Assembly: GCA_007050895.1 (NCBI GenBank) | Contig: SMYP01000155.1 | Span: 1 to 19,963, forward strand | Origin: Candidatus Bathyarchaeota archaeon | GTDB taxonomy: Archaea; Thermoproteota; Bathyarchaeia; Bathyarchaeales; UBA233 | Direction of reading: 5' to 3' | Length of the DNA stretch: 19,963 nucleotides | Shown here: positions 1 to 8,269 of the stretch, in pieces | Layout: each line of letters begins with the position of its first letter | Position numbering within the stretch: position 1 is the stretch's first letter | Position numbers and translations under genes: made by a program | Notes under the pieces: model-generated | What the model was told of the DNA's origin: nothing | Seen by the model: the letters and a program-made list of their open reading frames with translations, nothing else | Database searches by the model: none

Positions 1-2572
1 CGGTCGCTTTTGTGTATTCTGAAAAAGACTCAAAGCCAGCTTTTAGATAATAGTCTGCGGCCAAATCCAAATGTTCCTTAGTTTCTTTATAAATATCCAT
101 ATTACGAGTTATCTCAAATTCTGTGCCAGCTTCAAGTGCTTTACAGAAACTGCTATGGCCTAAAGCCAAAAGGCTTGATGACTCATTTACCGCGTATTCA
201 TTTGCTTTCTTAAAAAGGTCAGCAGCTTCCTCGTACATTATAGGAGAACTCTTTGCTTTAGCCATTGTCATCCTCTGCCAAGCTTGACATAAATAAACAA
301 GCGGTGTAGCCTCTTTTTCGATCTGACCTGAGTACTCTTGGGTTATCTTCTGGAAAAGATCCGCTGCGTATCCATATTTCTCCGAGCTATTGACATGTTT
401 GCCTTGTCTGTCGAGTATTTTCGCCTCTTCAATTGTTATTCTGCCTTTGCTGTAGACACTTCGGGCATCTGAAGCTTCAATCAGGTTTTTTACCAGAGAT
501 TTCTCTTCTTTTCGACTTATCTTCAGCAATTCTACTTCAAGCGCTTTCTTTGACTCTTGAATGAAATTTACCGCTGATTCAAACGCTTTAATAGAGTTCT
601 CGGATTGCTCATCAATGCTAAAATGTTCTGCCTGCTCAAGAACAGACCATGCGTAAAAGTTTAAAGACAAATAATTCCACAGTTTTGACTGGCTGAGCAA
701 ACTTGAGCTCTTTTGATAATATTGTCTAGCACCATCATACGAACCTTTTTGATGCGCAAGCTTTGCATTTTCTATCTCGTTCCAAGCCTTCATATAATTG
801 GAATAATCGATGTAGAAATCTCCAAATTGCTCAATCTTTCGAGCTGCAACTTTGTAGCCAGCAAAGGCTTTTCCAAAGTTTTCAGCAGCTTTTTCGTAGT
901 CACCAAGAAAATCAAAATCACTGGCAACTTTCCAGTAAGACTCTGCAACCCTGCTTGGCAGGTCTACTTTTCTGAAGTTGTCAGCAGCTCCATTGTAAAC
1001 TTCGATAGCTTTGACTAAATTGCTTTTATCTTTGGTTAGGTTGTAATTATCCTTTAAAATCGATCCATATTTGTCTTCAAATCCTGCTAAAGTTGCTACC
1101 ATGTTTGGAACATTCTGTGATCCAAGAGAAGCTATCCATTTTTCACAAAGTGGAATACCCTTTTCCATATCTGAAATCGCATCTTTTAGATTAAGCTCCT
1201 TTGATTTCTCGTTGGGGTCCAAAATTGACAAGTCGGCTTCTATCTGGGCAGCATAGACCAAACCCAAAGCAAGTGTCCACAAATTAGACTTGAATGCTTT
1301 TTGAACAATTTTGACGTATTCTTTTCGATAACCCAATGCGGTTTTGAGTAATTCAGGTTTCTCGTGAGGTCTAGGTTCAAGATTTGAATAATAATGATAT
1401 GCTTTGCTCAAAGAATGAAGGTTTGAAGCTATGCTATCTGAGGAACCGGAACGGATTGCGTGCTCCAACCCTTTTTCCCCAATTCTCACAGCTCTTTTAG
1501 CTAAAGCAAGTTTTTCTTTGGCTGTGAGTGCGAAATCCCTGGCTAATGAAGAATAGCTTTGAGGATAAACCAAATAGACTTCAGCTATAGCTGAATCCTG
1601 ACCAACATAGTTCAAACTTTTTACCGAATTTTCGGAGTAACGGATTATGTCTTCATACATTTGCCTTCTTCTATTCGGATTTGCTTCGCCGGGAATCATC
1701 AAATCCGTTGTAAAAGCAAGAAAATATGATGCAATTCCTTGAAGGTAACTATCTCTTGCGGTTGAAGCTTGTTCCCACATTTGCCTTGCACAACTTAGTG
1801 AAGATTCAAGATTCTCAGTAAAAAAAAGAGTTGCAAGAGTTCTTGCCCAAAAAGACTCAGCTTTAATATATGGATTATCGGACTCTTGTGAAAGCTTTAA
1901 TGCTTTTTCAGAATTAGTCAAGCATGCCTTTGAAGAATCTTGGCGCAGCGCTTCCGTTTCGCCTATGTTTGCCAAATACCAATTATGCAAAGTCGCCAAG
2001 TAAAAGGCAACAACAAGCTCTTCTTTTATTTCAAGTTTCCCGAAAATCGAAATAGCATTATTGGAAAATTCAATTCCTTTCCTAACAAATTCATGTTTCT
2101 CGCTTTCAACTAAGGATAAATAAATGCGATCAAAGAGACATTGTGATAGAATATTGCAGGTTTGGCCATAGTTTATTTCATCCTCTGCCTTTTTGAAAAA
2201 ATCAAGAGCTTCTCGTCCAGAGTCAAAACATCTCTGCAGACAAGCCTGTTTTTCCTCAGGGTTAGATGCGATCCAAGCTTTCGCGTATTCGGCTAAAGCG
2301 AAAGATTTTAAGCGCTCACCTTTACTTTTTGGATCCGCATTTTGTCCGAAAAGCTCTGCAGCCTTTTCGTAAGCTTGTACTGCCTGTTGCCTAAGCTTCC
2401 TGAAATCTTCTTGATCCCTAGCTTGTCTAGAAGCATAACTATAACAGAGCCCTATTCTTTGCCAAGACTGAGCAAAAGAAAATTCTTTATCTTGTGAAGA
2501 CAGAATCATTTCTTCATAAGATTTCGCAGCCTCAAGCCACTTGTATTCTGATTCGTACTGACTAATATCCAT
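1..2572 (-). CDS. Large TPR-like helical repeat protein (5' part only)
   Basis: The frame is open from an ATG at 2572 to the left edge, about 857 codons, with no stop; the C-terminus lies outside the window. The sequence is almost entirely amphipathic helices with tetratricopeptide-style segments such as YEKAAELF, YEKAAENFGKAF, YEEAADLFKKANEYA and LAADYYLKAGF. No signal peptide, membrane span or catalytic motif is visible in this part. The ATG overlaps the last codons of the preceding 63-codon ORF by 11 bases, and that ORF overlaps the stop of fwdC, so it is probably translated from the fwd transcript. TPR arrays generally act as protein-docking scaffolds; whether it binds Fwd or something else is unknown. 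Other domains may lie in the missing C-terminal part. The coding call is strong and the function unknown. Confidence 0.85.
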   Translation of the reverse strand, partial: MDISQYESEYKWLEAAKSYEEMILSSQDKEFSFAQSWQRIGLCYSYASRQARDQEDFRKLRQQAVQAYEKAAELFGQNADPKSKGERLKSFALAEYAKAWIASNPEEKQACLQRCFDSGREALDFFKKAEDEINYGQTCNILSQCLFDRIYLSLVESEKHEFVRKGIEFSNNAISIFGKLEIKEELVVAFYLATLHNWYLANIGETEALRQDSSKACLTNSEKALKLSQESDNPYIKAESFWARTLATLFFTENLESSLSCARQMWEQASTARDSYLQGIASYFLAFTTDLMIPGEANPNRRRQMYEDIIRYSENSVKSLNYVGQDSAIAEVYLVYPQSYSSLARDFALTAKEKLALAKRAVRIGEKGLEHAIRSGSSDSIASNLHSLSKAYHYYSNLEPRPHEKPELLKTALGYRKEYVKIVQKAFKSNLWTLALGLVYAAQIEADLSILDPNEKSKELNLKDAISDMEKGIPLCEKWIASLGSQNVPNMVATLAGFEDKYGSILKDNYNLTKDKSNLVKAIEVYNGAADNFRKVDLPSRVAESYWKVASDFDFLGDYEKAAENFGKAFAGYKVAARKIEQFGDFYIDYSNYMKAWNEIENAKLAHQKGSYDGARQYYQKSSSLLSQSKLWNYLSLNFYAWSVLEQAEHFSIDEQSENSIKAFESAVNFIQESKKALEVELLKISRKEEKSLVKNLIEASDARSVYSKGRITIEEAKILDRQGKHVNSSEKYGYAADLFQKITQEYSGQIEKEATPLVYLCQAWQRMTMAKAKSSPIMYEEAADLFKKANEYAVNESSSLLALGHSSFCKALEAGTEFEITRNMDIYKETKEHLDLAADYYLKAGFESFSEYTKAT

Positions 2573-2753
2573 TAACAACCCGTGTCGGCAGTGATTTTAA
2601 ATCAATTTGTATAGTAAAGGTCTCAAATAAATCATTTCTCAATATTTTAATGTATACCGCCTTATGAGACTTTGCCATTCGCATTGATAAAGATAAAGAA
2701 TTTGATTGAGCTTCTTTGACTCTACTCAATTTCACTAAAAACTCTGCACTCAA
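2562..2753 (-). CDS. Small hypothetical protein between fwdC and TPR gene
   Basis: A 63-codon ORF starts with TTG at 2753. The TTG shares four bases (TTGA) with the fwdC stop codon, and the ORF ends 11 bases inside the downstream TPR gene. This stop-start overlap on both sides is what a real coupled gene would show and is the main support. The protein is mixed in composition, with a basic middle and a likely strand-rich C-terminal half (AVYIKILRNDLFETFTIQIDL). It has no cysteine cluster, so it is not a small ferredoxin-like Fwd subunit, and no membrane span. I do not recognise the family. An alternative is that it is only read-through sequence linking fwdC to the TPR gene. Confidence 0.45.
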   Translation of the reverse strand: MSAEFLVKLSRVKEAQSNSLSLSMRMAKSHKAVYIKILRNDLFETFTIQIDLKSLPTRVVNGY

Positions 2754-3562
2754 AGAAACTTTTCATGGTTTTTCAATTGAGGATTATTTGCCTTTGAAAC
2801 AAAGAGTTTTCCGTTCCCATGTTCAGCTAAGTCACCGAGAAACACGTAAAATGGACCTTCTGCCTTCAGGGTGTCATCGACTTTGACTTTAGCCTTAACA
2901 CCGTCAACAGTAAAAGTAGGCATGAGTTCATCCACGAAGCCTGAAACCACTATTTTGCCTCCGGTCATACTAGCTCCAAGTCGGCTTCCAGCGTTCTTCT
3001 CCACGTAGATTGCGCCTTTTGCCATGTGATAACCCAAGAAGGGCCCAGCGTTACCTTTAACTATAATCGATCCACCTCGCAGATAGCATCCTGAGTCACT
3101 GCCAACGTTTCCATCTACAACAATTTTGCCGCCGCGCATCCCTTCAGTGCTTCCACGGTACGGAGAAGCTAAGTAGTCACCAGCGTCACCGTGAATTTCA
3201 ATCAATCCGTTTTTCATTGAACTACCTGTCCAACCGTTTGCGTTGCCGTTTACAGTTATTTTGCCACCAGTCATCTTTTCACCGAGGTGCATTCCCGCGT
3301 TTCCGTTGATTACAATTTCACCAGTTTTCATGCCTTGACCTACTCTTCTGACTTCACTTACGTCGCCGTTCATGGTTATATCGGGTGTTTCGGGAGATAC
3401 CTCTTCTATTTTGAAGAGATCTCCAAGCTTTTTCTTCTTATTTCCCTCCCAAACAGCTAGAGAAGAAATCTCAGCCGCAGATTTGCCTTTGAAAATATCA
3501 GGGTTTATGCACTCTGCGTGTATTGGAAACTGGAACTTTTTGAGAGGAGTTAAGACTGTCAT
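2750..3562 (-). CDS. fwdC: Formylmethanofuran dehydrogenase subunit C
   Basis: The 270-residue protein is FwdC, a structural subunit of tungsten/molybdenum formylmethanofuran dehydrogenase, which reduces CO2 onto methanofuran in the archaeal C1 pathway. Residues ~70-225 carry about seven repeats of the pattern G-x-x-M-x-x-G-x-I-x-V-x-G-x-x-G, for example MKTGEIVINGNAG, MTGGKITVNGNAN and MRGGKIVVDGNVG. This is the beta-helix domain shared with the C-terminal part of glutamate synthase. Length matches the family. The ATG at 3562 follows the fwdA stop after one base, so translation is probably coupled. The ~60-residue head before the repeats is also typical. Nothing appears truncated. Confidence 0.96.
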   Translation of the reverse strand: MTVLTPLKKFQFPIHAECINPDIFKGKSAAEISSLAVWEGNKKKKLGDLFKIEEVSPETPDITMNGDVSEVRRVGQGMKTGEIVINGNAGMHLGEKMTGGKITVNGNANGWTGSSMKNGLIEIHGDAGDYLASPYRGSTEGMRGGKIVVDGNVGSDSGCYLRGGSIIVKGNAGPFLGYHMAKGAIYVEKNAGSRLGASMTGGKIVVSGFVDELMPTFTVDGVKAKVKVDDTLKAEGPFYVFLGDLAEHGNGKLFVSKANNPQLKNHEKFL

Positions 3563-3563
3563 T

Positions 3564-5258
3564 TTAAATGCTCGCCTGCACAGTTATTGCTTCGGGAACT
3601 TTGACGTAGTGATCATATACGGGATAGTTTTCGTATTCAACAGTCCAGTACTGTCTAAATTTAAGTTTCATTTCCTCATCTACCTTCAGCTGTTCGCGAG
3701 TTTTCACATCAAGCCAAATTGTTCGTCCGTCAACGTTCTGCACAACCTCACCATCTTTTACAACTACTTTACCATCTTTGATTGTATAGGCAGCACTGTC
3801 GAAAGCTTTTCGGGCAGTCTTATATTTCTTGGCAATGTCAAGTTTTTCGGGGTTAATATTGTAGATAGCTACATCGGCGTCTGCACCTATCCCTAGGTGA
3901 CCTTTACCTTTGAGACCTAGAGCTTTGGCCTGTCCCGCTCTGGTAACGACGGCAAGTTCATAAAGGCTCAATTCACGATCTATTGAAGGTAGCAAACTTT
4001 TCTTTTGGGCTTTCTTGTGACACTTCTTCAAGGTTGCCATGCGAGCTTTTATACTCGATAACCATGCGAGGATTTTTGGATAAGCAAAAAAAGGTCCAGC
4101 ATTTGGATGGTCAGTAGTCATAAACATTTTCCACGGGTCTTTAACCAGTAACGCGAGTTCGAGACCTATAGACCATTGCGTAGCGTTAACTGCACTTTTC
4201 CGTTTGTAACGCATTGGGATGATCCCGCCGCTAGTCTCAGTTTCTACGTCACTGTTGACCCATTTGTGACCACTCAATTGATAAAGTGTAAATTCGAATG
4301 GTCCATCAGCCGTCATGGTTGTTGTGTCTGTAAATATTATTTGCCCCATATCAAAGGTCATGTGATTGTGGTTGTTTATGTACTTGGAAATTTCTTCTGC
4401 ACCAGACTTCATGTTTCCCCAGTTATCACCTGCAAAGCTACTGAACTGTACGTGGGTTATGTGACCTACCGGTTTACCGTCGGTGGCCACACTCTCCAAA
4501 GCTTTCATGGTATCCAAAGTGGTCGCGTAGTTGCCTGGAATGCCAAGATTGTTAGTATGAAGGTGAATCGTGTGGGGTAAATTTAGCATCTTGTTTACTT
4601 TGGCTAGTCCACACATAATTTCTCTAGGTGTGATTTCGAAGTTGGGAACTACATCATCTATTGAATGAACGTTTCGCCCAAAACCCCAAGATTCCAAGCC
4701 GCCTGGATTTACGATTTTTATAGCGTAACCTTTGGTTGTTTCCATCATCCACGCAACATGTCGTGCGCAACCCTCCAAGTCGCCTCTTTGAAGGTATTCT
4801 AGAACAAACCACCAATCGCCGATAAGCGGAAAAGTTGCTTTATCCAACAGAGGTATGTCATTCAATTCTTCATGAGTGTGTTTAGCTCCTAGGGGAGCCA
4901 TTGAAGGTTGCATCACAGTAGTGTAACCCATTTTAGAGTAGCGGTAACCAGTAACAAAAGTCGAAGGAATCGAATATCCAGTTCCTGAACGAGTTATTGC
5001 AGTTTTTCTTACAACGTCTTTGACATGGTCCTCGGGTCTAATCATCCGTCCAGTGTTGACTTCCCCACCGGCAATATGGGTATGTATGTCTACGCCGCCT
5101 GGCATTACGGTCAAGCCAGTAGCATCTATCTTCTTTGCTCTTTGTTCATTGACATTTTCAACGATTTTGCAATCCTTTATGGCGATGTCCATTCTTTCGC
5201 CGTTAATCCCGTTTAAAGGATCAAAAACGAAACCATTTCGAATCAGCATTTCAGTCAT
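3564..5258 (-). CDS. fwdA: Formylmethanofuran dehydrogenase subunit A (amidohydrolase)
   Basis: FwdA is the zinc amidohydrolase-fold subunit that condenses formate with methanofuran after formate arrives from FwdB. From the chosen start the protein has 564 residues, the usual size. The binuclear metal site is complete: HTH at residues 59-61, a lysine at 181 in YAIKIVNPGG (the carboxylated lysine position), histidines near 232-234 in IHLHTNN, and aspartate 383 in TTDHPNAGPF. A longer in-frame start exists at 5318, but it would overlap fwdB by 59 bases and give a lysine-rich leader. A GGAGG nine bases before the ATG at 5258 favours the short form; an ATG at 5267 is also possible. The gene follows fwdB by one base. 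Confidence 0.97.
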   Translation of the reverse strand: MTEMLIRNGFVFDPLNGINGERMDIAIKDCKIVENVNEQRAKKIDATGLTVMPGGVDIHTHIAGGEVNTGRMIRPEDHVKDVVRKTAITRSGTGYSIPSTFVTGYRYSKMGYTTVMQPSMAPLGAKHTHEELNDIPLLDKATFPLIGDWWFVLEYLQRGDLEGCARHVAWMMETTKGYAIKIVNPGGLESWGFGRNVHSIDDVVPNFEITPREIMCGLAKVNKMLNLPHTIHLHTNNLGIPGNYATTLDTMKALESVATDGKPVGHITHVQFSSFAGDNWGNMKSGAEEISKYINNHNHMTFDMGQIIFTDTTTMTADGPFEFTLYQLSGHKWVNSDVETETSGGIIPMRYKRKSAVNATQWSIGLELALLVKDPWKMFMTTDHPNAGPFFAYPKILAWLSSIKARMATLKKCHKKAQKKSLLPSIDRELSLYELAVVTRAGQAKALGLKGKGHLGIGADADVAIYNINPEKLDIAKKYKTARKAFDSAAYTIKDGKVVVKDGEVVQNVDGRTIWLDVKTREQLKVDEEMKLKFRQYWTVEYENYPVYDHYVKVPEAITVQASI

Positions 5259-5259
5259 T

Positions 5260-6729
5260 TTATTCATCCTCCGTTTTTTGTTTTGATTTTTGCGCTTTAA
5301 TAAGTCTAACTTCTTCAAGAATTTTCTTTAAAAGGTCTTCATCTGAAATAATGCCTTCTGGAGGTTCAACAACCTTCTTTAGCGGTAAAGGTACGTTGTC
5401 CATCCTATAAGCGCTACCTTGAACTTCTATTCCGACAAACGCCGAGGGGAAAACGACGTCACCCAGCATCGCTGTCGCATTCATATGGGGGTCAATAACT
5501 ATCAACGGGTGCTTTATTAGATGTTGTATGGCCTTTTTTGGGAAAGTTGCGCCCGGGTCAGAAGCTATGACCAAGGCAGCATCTGATTCGCCCCGTAAAA
5601 GAACATCCATAGAGGTTGTTTCGCCAGGGTTATAACGCGGATACCCCAATGAGAAGTCAACCCCGTAAGCGTAACCAGTTTGCCAAGCAAAAACAATATT
5701 GGCTCCGCTAACATTGAAGTGTCCTCTCATCGGCATGATTACAAACTTTGTCCTTAAGTTCAGATCACGTACTAACGATATTGCTACTTCGATGTTACGG
5801 AATTTACCAGCAGACTGTGTTAAACCCATACCGAAAAAGATCACACCAAAATTACAGTTCACAAGCGAATCAACAACTTCTTTTAGGTACTCAATCGGAA
5901 CTCCCGCAACTTGGTCAACATCTAAATCTTCATCTTTAACCATCGCTCTAATTGCCTGCATCAACTCATAATCTTTGTTAGGCTGAACCTGAATGAAGTA
6001 GTCTGCCATCTCAGCGGTCATGCTTTTTCTAACGTCAATAACTATCAGTTTGCGACCTTCCTTCTGCAGAGTCTCTGGTGGCTTATTGAACACCAAAGAG
6101 TCCGCAACGGTGGCTGGTTTCTGTTTTGGAGTAACTCTTCGGGCACTTAATACTTTCTTTCTGCCTGCAGCAGCTTTAACTTTGTTTATATAAGATTTCC
6201 ATTCGCTGTCTTCAAATCTGCCCTCTGTGAAGCTTGTGTACCTTTCAAGGTGTCTTGGGTGAGCACTCCACGGGTCACAACCCCAGTAGATAATCACATC
6301 TGCACGATGTCTAATCTGTCCCAAAGTGGATGTTGGAATGCCTGCTTCTTGCGTGCCCATAAGAGATGGTCCGTGACATACAACTGCTGTGTTGTCAAGG
6401 ACACCACCAACTTCTTCAGCTAATTCCACGCCTACGCGTTGAGCTTCACAGTTTGTAGAACTCCAACCATACAAAATCGGATAATTTGCATTAGCAAGAA
6501 TCTCAGCAGATTTGTGTACAGCTTCATCCATAGAAACTGGGACAAACTTGCCTTCCTTCCGAATAAGGGGTTGACGGATTCGATGTTTACTCTTATAACC
6601 CAAATATTTTGCTTCGCAAACCGCACAGCCATTCTTAACTTTCACAACTTCATTTTCTACAACAGTCACTTCAATATCGTCACACAAACACCCGCAAATT
6701 GGGCAAGTTACCGCGTTAATAACTGACAC
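5260..6729 (-). CDS. fwdB: Formylmethanofuran dehydrogenase subunit B (Mo/W catalytic)
   Basis: FwdB is the molybdopterin-type catalytic subunit that reduces CO2 to formate. The N-terminus carries a 4Fe-4S binding pattern (CPICGCLC, residues 9-16, then CAVC at 35-38). Cysteine 118 in VVCHGPS is the expected Mo/W ligand; it is cysteine, not selenocysteine. IYWGCDPW and the DPG-like segments match the pterin-binding folds. The protein has 489 residues, longer than the ~430 usual in methanogens. Most of the excess is a basic insert at about residues 170-225, between HPRHLERY and LIVIDVRKS, and the C-terminus has a short lysine/glutamate-rich tail. The start is GTG at 6729, preceded by GGGAGG with eight-base spacing inside the end of fwdD. 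Confidence 0.96.
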   Translation of the reverse strand: MSVINAVTCPICGCLCDDIEVTVVENEVVKVKNGCAVCEAKYLGYKSKHRIRQPLIRKEGKFVPVSMDEAVHKSAEILANANYPILYGWSSTNCEAQRVGVELAEEVGGVLDNTAVVCHGPSLMGTQEAGIPTSTLGQIRHRADVIIYWGCDPWSAHPRHLERYTSFTEGRFEDSEWKSYINKVKAAAGRKKVLSARRVTPKQKPATVADSLVFNKPPETLQKEGRKLIVIDVRKSMTAEMADYFIQVQPNKDYELMQAIRAMVKDEDLDVDQVAGVPIEYLKEVVDSLVNCNFGVIFFGMGLTQSAGKFRNIEVAISLVRDLNLRTKFVIMPMRGHFNVSGANIVFAWQTGYAYGVDFSLGYPRYNPGETTSMDVLLRGESDAALVIASDPGATFPKKAIQHLIKHPLIVIDPHMNATAMLGDVVFPSAFVGIEVQGSAYRMDNVPLPLKKVVEPPEGIISDEDLLKKILEEVRLIKAQKSKQKTEDE

Positions 6730-6734
6730 TCGTC

Positions 6735-7136
6735 TTACCTCCCAAACTCTTTCTTTAGAAGTTCTTTCATGCTTAATATAGACATGTCAGGAGCAGCTTC
6801 AACCTCTGCAGGCGTTCCCTTGAAAGAGGGCATCCCTATGCTTGTGGTCGCATTACTTACAACAGAGTTTGCCCATGGACCATAAGGAATATAAATCAAC
6901 CCGGGCATGTCGCCACGGGGATGCTTGACGGCTTTAAGAACTACAGAGCCATTCGCTGTAGTCACTAAAACGTTGGTGCCGTTCTTCACACCAACTTTTT
7001 TCATGTCATCCGAATCCATATAAACCATGGAACATGCTTCGTAATATTCGGTTGAAGATTTTCCGTACTCTTTGCCTACACCCTGCTCAATTGTTCGACC
7101 TGTCAATAAAGTTACTTGCAACTTTTGCTGCATCAT
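6735..7136 (-). CDS. fwdD: Formylmethanofuran dehydrogenase subunit D
   Basis: The 133-residue protein is FwdD, the small molybdopterin-dinucleotide-binding domain protein that completes the pterin site of FwdB. The hallmark GPWANSVVSNATTSIGMPSFKG segment is present in two overlapping parts (residues ~85-107), followed by AEVEAAP. The N-terminal strand QVTLLTGRTIEQG is also typical. It is the first gene of the fwd transcript: a TATA-like box lies about 40 bases upstream, and fwdB starts five bases after its stop. There are two tandem ATGs (7136 and 7133), with a modest AAGGT ribosome site upstream. No fwdE, F or G lies in the window, so electron-transfer partners must be elsewhere or different. 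Confidence 0.95.
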   Translation of the reverse strand: MMQQKLQVTLLTGRTIEQGVGKEYGKSSTEYYEACSMVYMDSDDMKKVGVKNGTNVLVTTANGSVVLKAVKHPRGDMPGLIYIPYGPWANSVVSNATTSIGMPSFKGTPAEVEAAPDMSILSMKELLKKEFGR

Positions 7137-7170
7137 GTTGTCTGACCTTACAATAGCAAATTAAAAAAGT

Positions 7171-7180
7171 CATATTTAAG
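7171..7180 (-). promoter_or_regulatory. TATA-like box for the fwd operon
   Basis: Read on the minus strand the site is CTTAAATATG, a good match to the archaeal TATA element. A transcript start ~25 bases downstream would leave a leader of about 15-20 bases before the fwdD ATG at 7136, long enough to include its AAGGT ribosome site. This supports a fwdDBAC unit separate from fdhD. Confidence 0.5.
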
Positions 7181-7190
7181 AATGAGTTTC

Positions 7191-7205
7191 AAAAAAATGT
7201 AAAAA
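7191..7205 (-). terminator. T-rich terminator candidate after fdhD
   Basis: On the minus strand, two T tracts (five at 7205-7201, seven at 7197-7191) lie ~105 bases past the fdhD stop and just before the fwd TATA box. A further T5 tract lies near 7241-7247. Archaeal termination commonly uses such oligo-T runs without a hairpin. No convincing stem is visible. Confidence 0.35.
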
Positions 7206-7308
7206 TTAACATTATCCAATAACTTCAGCCATATTGATCAAAAATTGTTAAAGTAACTACAAATAAGGTTCTCACCTAATCAATCAACCTTCTCTGAGAT
7301 AGAATATT

Positions 7309-8094
7309 CTATAACAGTATCCTTTCAGGGAAGGTATAGAGATTAAGGCGTTTTCCCCGTACGAAACCGACCAAAGTTAAATTTGAAGATTCAGCCATGG
7401 CTAATCCTGAAGAAAGAGCAGCTGCTAAAGAGGCAATAATGGGTATGCCAACTTTTGCTGCTTTAAAAACTATGTCACCGGACATGCGCCCACTTATAGC
7501 CAAAAAAGACTCGCCGAAAGCGACGTTTTGTTGAGCAGCCATTCCTATTACCTTGTCAACAGCGTTGTGTCTACCAACATCTTCAGCCAAGGCAACCAAG
7601 TTGCCGTCAGTCTTGTAGATGGCGGCGACGTGAAGGCCCCCAGTTTGTCTAAAACCTTCGGCTTTGAAATTAAGTTGCCTAACACTCTCAGATATTACTT
7701 GAGCTTTAACCTTAAGGCTCGATCTGATTTTCGGAGTTTTACCAGTGAACTGGTAGGGCGAGCCGCTACCGCATGCTGAAGGAATAACACGTGCATGAAG
7801 CCTCGAAATCTTCACGCGGTTTTCAACGTTGACACCAGATTTCAGTTTAACGTTGCAGGTGCTTTCAGATTCTTTAAGAAAGACTTCGTCTATTTCGTCT
7901 TTAGATTTGAGTATTCCTTCAGAAAGAAAATGTCCAATCGCCAATTCTTTGAGGAGAGTGGGCGAGCATAAGATGGTTGCCCAAAAAATTGTGTTTACAA
8001 ATAGATAAAGAGGCTTTTCTTCAGCAACATAATCAACAATTTTCTGAGACTTTCCCGTGAAAAGATCAAACTTGATTATATTTACTTGCTTCAT
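7309..8094 (-). CDS. fdhD: FdhD-type sulfurtransferase for Mo/W-bis-pterin cofactor
   Basis: FdhD carries sulfur to the molybdenum/tungsten bis-pterin cofactor of formate dehydrogenase-family enzymes. Family motifs are clear: TGGLHVAAIY, EDVGRHNAVDKVIG (residues ~171-184), ISGRMSGDIVFKAAKVGIPII and the C-terminal TLVGFVRGKRLNLYT. The active loop is CGSG (Cys108) rather than the common CxxC, so only the first cysteine is kept. Start choice: ATG at 8094 has GGTG nine bases upstream and gives 261 residues; a GTG at 8106 would give 265. No formate dehydrogenase gene is visible here, so the adjacent fwd operon is the likely client (inference). It diverges from mobA. Confidence 0.93.
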   Translation of the reverse strand: MKQVNIIKFDLFTGKSQKIVDYVAEEKPLYLFVNTIFWATILCSPTLLKELAIGHFLSEGILKSKDEIDEVFLKESESTCNVKLKSGVNVENRVKISRLHARVIPSACGSGSPYQFTGKTPKIRSSLKVKAQVISESVRQLNFKAEGFRQTGGLHVAAIYKTDGNLVALAEDVGRHNAVDKVIGMAAQQNVAFGESFLAISGRMSGDIVFKAAKVGIPIIASLAAALSSGLAMAESSNLTLVGFVRGKRLNLYTFPERILL

Positions 8095-8144
8095 TATATT
8101 CAACACCTTTTTGCTCTCTATTTCTAAGGTTAATTAACATTAAT

Positions 8145-8157
8145 CAATGTATAAGAT
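8145..8157. promoter_or_regulatory. Promoter-like element between fdhD and mobA
   Basis: The 13-mer CAATGTATAAGAT occurs here on the plus strand and again, on the minus strand, upstream of the cdv operon (18635-18647). On the minus strand, CTTATACA could serve fdhD with a leader of roughly 30 bases. On the plus strand it would give mobA an unusually long leader. The direction is uncertain. Confidence 0.35.
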
Positions 8158-8269
8158 GTTAGCTATTTTCCTTCAAAGAAAAAGAGAAAAAGGAGAGATA
8201 AGTCAAATAAACTGGACAAGAACCCAGTGGCAAAAAACTCGAATGCAAAAATAATGGAGGGAAGGGACC

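Noticed and set aside
3372..3896. A 174-codon plus-strand ORF opposite fwdC and fwdA
   Set aside because: It lies antisense to two strongly conserved genes and has no protein-like domain pattern.
8211..8228. A short inverted repeat (ACTGG / CCAGT) before mobA
   Set aside because: Only five base pairs with an eight-base loop, expected by chance; not enough to call an operator or riboswitch.
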